64,000 nucleotides of DNA from Pseudonocardia sp. C8 (GTDB lineage Bacteria; Actinomycetota; Actinomycetes; Mycobacteriales; Pseudonocardiaceae): positions 1,004,001 to 1,068,000 of the forward strand of contig NZ_JACMTR010000002.1 in NCBI RefSeq assembly GCF_014267175.1. The letters run 5' to 3'. The number at the start of each line of letters is the position of its first letter. Position 1 is the stretch's first letter. Below are positions 58,786-64,000 of this stretch, in pieces. A program made the translations under genes and the position numbers. The notes under the pieces were generated by a model. It was not told where the DNA came from, did no database searches, and saw nothing but the letters and a program-made list of their open reading frames with translations.

Positions 58786-58859
58786 CCGGACGCCGGACGG
58801 GCACCCGCCGGTCGGCCGCCGGACGTCAGGAGTCCGGACGCCGGAGGGGCACCCGCCGG
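58786..58859. repeat. 26-bp direct repeat with 48-bp period
   Basis: Positions 58786-58811 and 58834-58859 match in 25 of 26 bases (CCGGACGCCGGACGGGCACC type). The pair lies between convergent genes. It could fold but no clear terminator is seen. Confidence 0.7.
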
Positions 58860-58873
58860 ACCGTTCCCGGACC

Positions 58874-60181
58874 TCAGACCGGCACCGCCGGGTCGTCGCG
58901 GTCGGCCGGGTGGGCGCGGCCGGTGCCGGTCGCGGTGTGGTGGCCCGGCACGACCGGCCGGTCCCGCCCCACCAGCGGCGGCACGGCACCGCCGGCACGC
59001 CGGACCGCCCGGCGGGACCTCAGGTAGGCACGCGGTCCGGTGAGCAGGCCGCGGGTCCGCGCCTGGTCGGCGTCGGCCGGCACCGCGTCGCCGGCGCCGG
59101 CCTCCCGGGCGGCGATGTAGCGCAGCCGTGCCAGCGCGGCGGGGAGCCTGCGCAGCGCGGCGGAGCGGCCCCGCGGCGACAGCGCGACCTTGGCGAGGAA
59201 GCTGCCCAGGCCGACCGCGTAGCCCTCCATCTGCCGGCGCAGCGCGTCCTGGTCGGGCCGGTGGTGGTGCCACAGGTAGGCGCCGGGGGCGTAGCCGAGC
59301 ACGTGCCCGGCCAGGATCATCCGGACCAGGAACTCGCAGTCCTCCCCGCCGTGGGTGGGGGTGCCGGGGCCCATCGCCTCGTCGAAGCCGCCCGCCGACC
59401 GGGCGGCGACGGCCCGCACCGCGAGGTTGGCGCCGATGCCGAACAAGCCGGGCGCGAACGGGAAGATCGGCGAGTCGTCCGGGGGCTGCGCGAGCGAGAA
59501 CCGGCGGGCGGTGAAGCCCTTGTTCCAGGCCAGCGCGACGTCGGCGGCGCGCTCCTCGGGTGAGCGGAGCCGGGCCGCGAGGACGGGTCCGGACACGCAG
59601 GCGAGCTCCGGGTCGGCGGCGAACGCCCCGGACAGCCGGGACGCCCACGCCGGGTCGACCTCGGTGTCGTCGTCGGTGAAGGCGACGATCTCGGTGCGCG
59701 CCTCGGCGAGTCCTCGGTTGCGGCCGACGGAGGCGCCGCGGCGCGGCTCGCGGACGTAGCGGACCCGCGGCGACCCGGTCGCGGTGACCGCGTCGCGGGT
59801 GCGCTCGTCCTCCGGGTCGTTGTCCACGACGATCACCGACAGCGCCGGGTGGTCCGACGCCAGCACCGCACGCAGGCAGCGGGCGAGGGACTCGGGGCGG
59901 TTCCGGGTCGCGATCACCACGGTGATCGGGTCGGTCGCGACCGGCGCCGGTGTCACCTCCTCGGGCGGGCCAAGCGTGGTCAGGGCGGCCTCGAGGTCGG
60001 CGACGGTCGCGCGGCCGTTCCGCAGCGGCACCGCGATCTGGCCCTGCGGGGTGCCGCCGACCGTCACCAGCAGGCGGGCCGCGTGGAAGCCGGGGCCGAC
60101 CCGCAGCTCGCGCAACGGCGCGAGCCGGTCCAGCTCGCCCACCCAGGTGGCGCGGTCGGCGGTCGCAGACGTCCCAGACAT
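58874..60181 (-). CDS. Family 2 glycosyltransferase
   Basis: A 435-residue GT-A fold enzyme. A 95-residue N-terminal domain precedes the catalytic core starting at ITVVIATRNRPESLARCLRAVL, with DNDPEDERT, the metal-binding DDDTEVDPAW and acceptor region GGEDCEFLVRMILAG. A hydrophobic stretch of moderate length lies near the end but there is no firm membrane span. Such enzymes decorate cell-wall or secreted polysaccharides. ATG at 60181 chosen. Confidence 0.88.
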   Translation of the reverse strand: MSGTSATADRATWVGELDRLAPLRELRVGPGFHAARLLVTVGGTPQGQIAVPLRNGRATVADLEAALTTLGPPEEVTPAPVATDPITVVIATRNRPESLARCLRAVLASDHPALSVIVVDNDPEDERTRDAVTATGSPRVRYVREPRRGASVGRNRGLAEARTEIVAFTDDDTEVDPAWASRLSGAFAADPELACVSGPVLAARLRSPEERAADVALAWNKGFTARRFSLAQPPDDSPIFPFAPGLFGIGANLAVRAVAARSAGGFDEAMGPGTPTHGGEDCEFLVRMILAGHVLGYAPGAYLWHHHRPDQDALRRQMEGYAVGLGSFLAKVALSPRGRSAALRRLPAALARLRYIAAREAGAGDAVPADADQARTRGLLTGPRAYLRSRRAVRRAGGAVPPLVGRDRPVVPGHHTATGTGRAHPADRDDPAVPV

Positions 60182-60571
60182 ACCGGGCAGTCTCGCCCAC
60201 GCGTGCTGAGACCACACTGAGAGTGCTGACTCCACCCGGTTTCGCGACTCTGTGTCACTGCGGTGAGCGGTTCACCGGATCCGGGGACGGCCGGCCGGGT
60301 CGGTGCTGGTCGGGGCCGGGCCGTCCGGCTCCCCCGGCTCCGGCTGCGGCGATGTGCGTCACCTCACCGGCGACGACGAGCGCGGCGCGTCCAGCGGCGA
60401 CACGCCGTGTCCGCCCGGGCCTCGGCGTGTCGCGGCAGCGATGTCACCTGGTCGGGGTGTCGGCGACGGTGCTCCGGCCCGTCACGTGTGGCGGCCCGGT
60501 GGCCCCGCCGGTCGCTCCACCGGCGGGGACGCGCGGGGTGCGCACGGCGGCACCACGGGTAGGTTCGGATC
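60182..60571. other. 390-bp intergenic gap, no gene seen
   Basis: It separates the divergent glycosyltransferase and cinA genes. Frames in it are Arg/Gly/Pro-rich and short, without family likeness. I see no tRNA, strong dyad or clear promoter hexamers. Confidence 0.55.
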
Positions 60572-61864
60572 ATGAGCGCGCCCCGCCCCACCGCATCCGT
60601 GCTCGTCACCGGCAGCGAGCTGCTGACCGGTCACATCGCCGACACGAACGGCCCGTTCGTGGCGCGCGCCCTCGGTGACCTCGGGTTCGCGGTACGCCGG
60701 GTGATCGTGGTCGGTGACCGGCCCGACGACCTGCGCTCGGCACTGGATCACGTCGCCGCTGACGACCTCGTCGTCACCAGCGGCGGCCTCGGCCCGACCG
60801 CCGACGACCTGACCGCCGAGATCGTCGCCGAGTTCGCCGGGGCCCCGATGGCGGTCGACCCGGCGCTGCAGGAGCGGATCCACGCGAAGGTGTCCGGCTG
60901 GGCGGCCCGGGCGGGCTGGGACGGCCCGGCGCTCGACGCCGCCACCGCCAAGCAGGCCCGGGTGCCGTGCGGTGCGAGCGTGCTGGAGCCGGTCGGGACC
61001 GCGCCGGGACTCGTCGTGACGCGGCCGGGCGGGCCGCTCGTCGTCGTCCTGCCGGGGCCGCCACGCGAGCTGACCCGCATGTGGCCGGCGGCGCTGACCG
61101 CCGGGCCGGTGGCCGCGCTGCTCGCCCGCACCCCGCGGGCCGAGCCGGTCCGGCTGCGCTTCGCCGGGCTGCCCGAGTCGGAGATCGCGGCGACCCTGCG
61201 TGCGGTGGAGGCCGATCTGGACGTCTCCGGGGTCGAGGTCACGACCTGCCTGCGCCGCTCCGAGCTCGAGGTGGACCTGCACCCGCTGCCGGGCGCGGTC
61301 GGCGTCGCCCGGGAGCTGGCCGGCCGGATCGTGGCGGCGCACCGCCGCAAGCTGATCAGCGACGACGGCCGCAGCACCGACGAGCTGCTCGCCACGGCCC
61401 TGCAGGACAAGGGATGGACGGTCGCGACCGGGGAGTCGTGCACCGGCGGCCTGCTGTCCGCGCGGCTCGTCGACCGCGCCGGGTCGTCGGCCTACGTCGC
61501 CGGGGGAGTGGTCGCCTACTCCGACGCGGCCAAGACCGCGCTGCTCGACGTGCCGGCCGCGATGATCGCCGAGCACGGCGCGGTCTCGCCGCAGGTCGCC
61601 CGGGCACTGGCCGACGGTGCGCGCGCCCGCTTCGGTGCGGACATCGGCGTCGGGATCACCGGTGTCGCCGGGCCGGGCGGCGGGACCGAGGCCAAGCCGG
61701 TCGGCTACGTCTGCTTCTGCGTGGCGACCGCCGACGGCCAGGTGGTCGCCCGCGACCCGTACCTGCCCGGCGGCCGGACCGACGTCCGCGAGCGGTCGGT
61801 GGACCTGGCGATGCACCTGCTGCTGCGGGTCACCGGCGTGACGGGCCCGGACGCACACCGGTAG
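60572..61864 (+). CDS. cinA: CinA-type NMN deamidase / ADP-ribose pyrophosphatase
   Basis: The 430-residue protein has a molybdopterin-binding-like N-terminal domain (LVTGSELLTGHIADTNGPFVARAL, VVTSGGLGPTADDLT, VLPGPPRELTRMW) and a CinA C-terminal domain (VATGESCTGGLLSARLVDRAG, GVGITGVAGPGGGTEAKPVG). Family members recycle pyridine nucleotides: NMN amidohydrolase at the C domain, ADP-ribose hydrolysis at the N domain. Length is normal. No recA is beside it, so a competence role is not indicated. Confidence 0.93.
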   Translation: MSAPRPTASVLVTGSELLTGHIADTNGPFVARALGDLGFAVRRVIVVGDRPDDLRSALDHVAADDLVVTSGGLGPTADDLTAEIVAEFAGAPMAVDPALQERIHAKVSGWAARAGWDGPALDAATAKQARVPCGASVLEPVGTAPGLVVTRPGGPLVVVLPGPPRELTRMWPAALTAGPVAALLARTPRAEPVRLRFAGLPESEIAATLRAVEADLDVSGVEVTTCLRRSELEVDLHPLPGAVGVARELAGRIVAAHRRKLISDDGRSTDELLATALQDKGWTVATGESCTGGLLSARLVDRAGSSAYVAGGVVAYSDAAKTALLDVPAAMIAEHGAVSPQVARALADGARARFGADIGVGITGVAGPGGGTEAKPVGYVCFCVATADGQVVARDPYLPGGRTDVRERSVDLAMHLLLRVTGVTGPDAHR

Positions 61865-61888
61865 CCGGTGTGCGCCCGGGCCGGTGAA

Positions 61889-62488
61889 TCAGGCCCGCGC
61901 GGCGGCGAAGCGCTCGGCGGCGTCCGCCCAGTTGACGACGTTCCACCAGGCCTTGACGTAGTCCGGCTTCACGTTCTTGTACTGCAGGTAGAACGCGTGC
62001 TCCCACATGTCGAGCATGACGACCGGGACCTGCCCGGCCGGCAGCTGCGACTGCTGGTCGTAGAGCTGGTGGACCAGCAGCCGCCCGCCGAGGGTGTCCC
62101 AGCCGAGGATGGCCCAGCCGGAGCCCTGGATCGTCGTGGCGGCCGCGGTGAAGTGCGCCCGGAAGGCGTCGAACGAGCCGAACTCCTCGTCGATGGCGGC
62201 GGCGAGCTCGCCGGTCGGCTTGTCCCCGCCCTCCGGGGACAGGTTCTTCCAGAAGATCGAGTGGTTGACGTGGCCGCCGAGGTTGAAGGCGAGGGTCTTC
62301 TCCAGCCCGACGATCGCGCCGAAGTCGTCCTTCTCCCGGGCCTCGGCGAGCTTGTCGAGCGTGCCGTTGAGGCCCTGGACGTAGGTGTTGTGGTGCTTGG
62401 AGTGGTGCAGCTCCATGATCTCCGGCGCGATGTGCGGGGCGAGCGCGCCGTAGTCGTAGGGAAGATCCGGGAGCGTGTACTCGGCCAT
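61889..62488 (-). CDS. Superoxide dismutase, Fe/Mn family
   Basis: The 199-residue enzyme detoxifies superoxide. Metal ligands are in [15 protein letters not shown] (His), [13 protein letters not shown] (His) and [15 protein letters not shown] (Asp and His). Other marks: [10 protein letters not shown]. The sequence is closest to actinobacterial SodF/SodA; iron or manganese cannot be told by eye. ATG at 62488 opens with the usual [13 protein letters not shown] Nur-type box lies 137 bases upstream, suggesting nickel-dependent repression as for sodF of Streptomyces. Confidence 0.95.
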   Translation of the reverse strand: MAEYTLPDLPYDYGALAPHIAPEIMELHHSKHHNTYVQGLNGTLDKLAEAREKDDFGAIVGLEKTLAFNLGGHVNHSIFWKNLSPEGGDKPTGELAAAIDEEFGSFDAFRAHFTAAATTIQGSGWAILGWDTLGGRLLVHQLYDQQSQLPAGQVPVVMLDMWEHAFYLQYKNVKPDYVKAWWNVVNWADAAERFAAARA

Positions 62489-62624
62489 CGGTGGTCTCCG
62501 ACCTCCTCGGTGACGGGGAGCGTGGCGGGCTGCCACGCCGTTCACATGCCAGTGTCTCGCAACAGCCACGAACTCGCGATGCGACGCGCTCGCGTGGACG
62601 GATCGATTCGCCAGATGTACTCTG

Positions 62625-62641
62625 CTGCAAGTCACTTGCAG
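62625..62641. promoter_or_regulatory. Nur-type box upstream of the superoxide dismutase gene
   Basis: CTGCAAGTCACTTGCAG is a perfect dyad of two 8-base arms around one C, and contains TGCAA-N5-TTGCA. This matches the Nur (nickel-responsive Fur-family repressor) recognition pattern described for Streptomyces coelicolor sodF. It is 137-153 bases before the sod ATG. Confidence 0.7.
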
Positions 62642-62738
62642 GAGTGGCCGCGGCAGTGATCGTTCTGGCAGCTCGACACCCGCCGCCGGCGGCGCCGCCG
62701 GCCGGTTCGCCCGGTCGCGGCGCCGCCGGGCTCCGCCC

Positions 62739-63296
62739 CTACCCGAGGAGCTCGCCGAGCTTCCGGACGGTTGCCCAGTTGCGGGCCGTGCCACCACCGT
62801 CGGCGGCCCCGGTCCGTGCCGACAGGCGGGCGCCCAGCTCGCTGCGCCCGATCCCGTCGGGCAGGTGCAGGTAGACGACCCGTCCGACGATCTCGGCGGT
62901 ACCGCGCCCGCCCTTGGCGCGCTCGGCCTCCAGCGCCGCGGCGAACCGGGCCCGCTCGGCGTCGTCCGGCGGGGCGGCGCGGAACACCGCGTGCAGCTGC
63001 TTCGGGTCGGTGACCTGCGGGAACGGGTTCGCCTCGACCGCGGCGACGTACTCCTCGCGGTCGAACACCACGGCCGGCCGGGGGACGCCGAGGTCGTCCC
63101 GGAGCACCTCCTCGATCGTCGCCGCCACCACGGCCGGGTCCGGGTCCGTGCTGCTGAGGACGACGTTGCCGGACTGGATGTAGGTCGCGACGTCGGTGAA
63201 GCCGCGCCGGGCCAGCAGCCGCCGCAGGTCGGCCATGGGCACCTTCCCGGAGCCTCCGACGTTGATCCCGCGCAGCAGCGCGACATGGGTGCGCAC
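62739..63296 (-). CDS. DUF1697 family protein
   Basis: A 185-residue protein with the DUF1697 start [24 protein letters not shown] and [11 protein letters not shown], both strongly conserved in the family. Function is unknown. The GTG at 63296 begins directly at the conserved strand. It lies just upstream of the superoxide dismutase on the same strand with a 250-bp gap that holds the sod promoter. Confidence 0.88.
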   Translation of the reverse strand: MRTHVALLRGINVGGSGKVPMADLRRLLARRGFTDVATYIQSGNVVLSSTDPDPAVVAATIEEVLRDDLGVPRPAVVFDREEYVAAVEANPFPQVTDPKQLHAVFRAAPPDDAERARFAAALEAERAKGGRGTAEIVGRVVYLHLPDGIGRSELGARLSARTGAADGGGTARNWATVRKLGELLG

Positions 63297-63328
63297 GCCG
63301 TGATCCTGCCCCGCCCGGTCAGCGGATG

Positions 63329-64000
63329 TCACCGCGGCCGGGGCGCGGCCTCGTGGCGCCACACCTTCACCGCGGACACCAGCAGGATCGCCGCCAGCGC
63401 CGGGACCAGCACCAGGTCGGGGACGACGCCGAGGAGCAGCGCGCCGCCCAGGCTGCCGGCGACCGAGCCCGCCGTCATCGTCAGCACGAACCTGCCGTGG
63501 CCGCGCAGCACGACGAACGCCCGGTCCCGGCTGTAGCGGGCGAACGCCACGAGCATCGTGGGCAGCGACACCGCCAGCGACAGGCTCCCCGCCAGCTTGA
63601 TGTCGACGCCGTACAGCAGCACGATCGTCGGGATCAGCAGCTCCCCGCCGGCGACGCCCATGATCGCGGCCACCACGCCGATGCCGAAACCGGCGACCAG
63701 GCCGGCGACGACGAGCAGCGGACCGCTCGGCACCGGCGCGGCCGGTGCGCCGCCGAGGTGGGTCGCCACGAGCGCGGCGGCCATCAGCACCAGCAGCGCG
63801 GCGAGGACCGCGTAGAGGGTGCGGGCGCGCATCCGGGTGGCCCACGAGGCCCCGGCCCAGGCACCGGCCAGGCTGCCGCCCAGGAGGTTGACCGCCACCG
63901 GCCAGTGCGGGGCCAGTGCGGCGTACGGCACGGCCACCAGCCGCGCCGGGAGCGCCGTGAGGACCACGGCGAGGCTCATCGCCTTGTTGACGATCACCGC
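63329..64000 (-). CDS. TauE/SafE family membrane permease (partial, N terminus missing)
   Basis: The frame runs beyond the window's right edge, so at least 223 residues of the C-terminal part are seen. Six or seven membrane spans are present. The IVNKAMSLAVVLTALPARL and GIGVVAAIMGVAGGELLIPTIVLLYGVDIKLAGSLSLAVSLPTM stretches match the TauE/SafE (DUF81) repeats that carry sulfite, sulfonate or other anions. Substrate unknown. Confidence 0.82.
   Translation of the reverse strand, partial: AVIVNKAMSLAVVLTALPARLVAVPYAALAPHWPVAVNLLGGSLAGAWAGASWATRMRARTLYAVLAALLVLMAAALVATHLGGAPAAPVPSGPLLVVAGLVAGFGIGVVAAIMGVAGGELLIPTIVLLYGVDIKLAGSLSLAVSLPTMLVAFARYSRDRAFVVLRGHGRFVLTMTAGSVAGSLGGALLLGVVPDLVLVPALAAILLVSAVKVWRHEAAPRPR

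Overview
The window looks like chromosomal DNA from a very GC-rich actinobacterium, most probably Pseudonocardiales (Pseudonocardia-like). Supporting signs are the strong GC bias, frequent GTG starts, 4-base stop/start overlaps, a WhiB regulator, the Mec/CysO/CysM cysteine route, and two gene orders also known from Mycobacterium tuberculosis: ctaD-serB, and dinG-pncB-clpS-DUF2017-mec-cysO-cysM followed by rhomboid-murI-Rv1339-rph-rdgB. The genus is an inference. Nothing here looks like a phage, plasmid or insertion sequence.

Layout. 1-8.3 kb: the end of a secreted TAP-like hydrolase, then a leftward benzoyl-CoA epoxidation operon (benzoate-CoA ligase, GNAT, boxC, boxB) with a visible promoter, a PIG-L deacetylase and a membrane acyltransferase. 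8.6-12.9 kb: cytochrome oxidase subunit I, phosphoserine phosphatase, a PTH2-domain protein and a small unknown. 12.9-13.7 kb: twelve phased repeats of about 62 bp. 13.7-21.6 kb: dinG, a thioesterase, pncBA, clpS, DUF2017, mec, cysO, cysM. 21.8-33.2 kb: an island that splits this conserved order. It holds an Asn/Gln-rich repeat protein, two dynamin-like GTPases (IniA/IniC type), an exported acidic protein with pentapeptide repeats, a membrane-anchored Hsp70-like protein with no substrate-binding domain, and a convergent LuxR-family ATPase regulator. 33.4-37.9 kb: the conserved order resumes (rhomboid, murI, two small membrane proteins, Rv1339-like hydrolase, rph, rdgB), followed by a second phased repeat array in the opposite orientation.

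38.4-43.4 kb: a carboxymuconolactone decarboxylase-like protein, a VTT-domain membrane protein, an odd tRNA overlapping an HNH nuclease gene, Bcp peroxiredoxin, a DUF3618 protein and a ferredoxin reductase-like flavoprotein. 43.5-49.5 kb: a stress partner-switching module (SigF/B-type sigma, RsbW-like kinase, two STAS antagonists, a LOV-GAF-PP2C blue-light phosphatase) and a WhiB3/WhiD-like regulator. 49.5-57.7 kb: a full selenocysteine toolkit (selB, selA, selD, tRNA-Sec), a cysteine desulfhydrase-like PLP enzyme and a degenerate amidase. 57.7-64 kb: a third STAS protein, a thioesterase, a family 2 glycosyltransferase, cinA, an Fe/Mn superoxide dismutase with a Nur-type nickel-regulator box, a DUF1697 protein and a truncated TauE/SafE permease.

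The best candidate for an undescribed system is the 21.8-33.2 kb island. It resembles the mycobacterial iniBAC cell-envelope stress operon in its two GTPases and large LuxR-type regulator. IniB is replaced by a glutamine/asparagine repeat protein, and a membrane Hsp70-like protein and a large exported repeat protein are added. Two matching ATGAG-N10-CTC(A/G)T dyads stand before two of its genes. Second in interest are the roughly 62-bp arrays built on TCGATCAGC, which lie between convergent genes at two places, with a single copy at a third.
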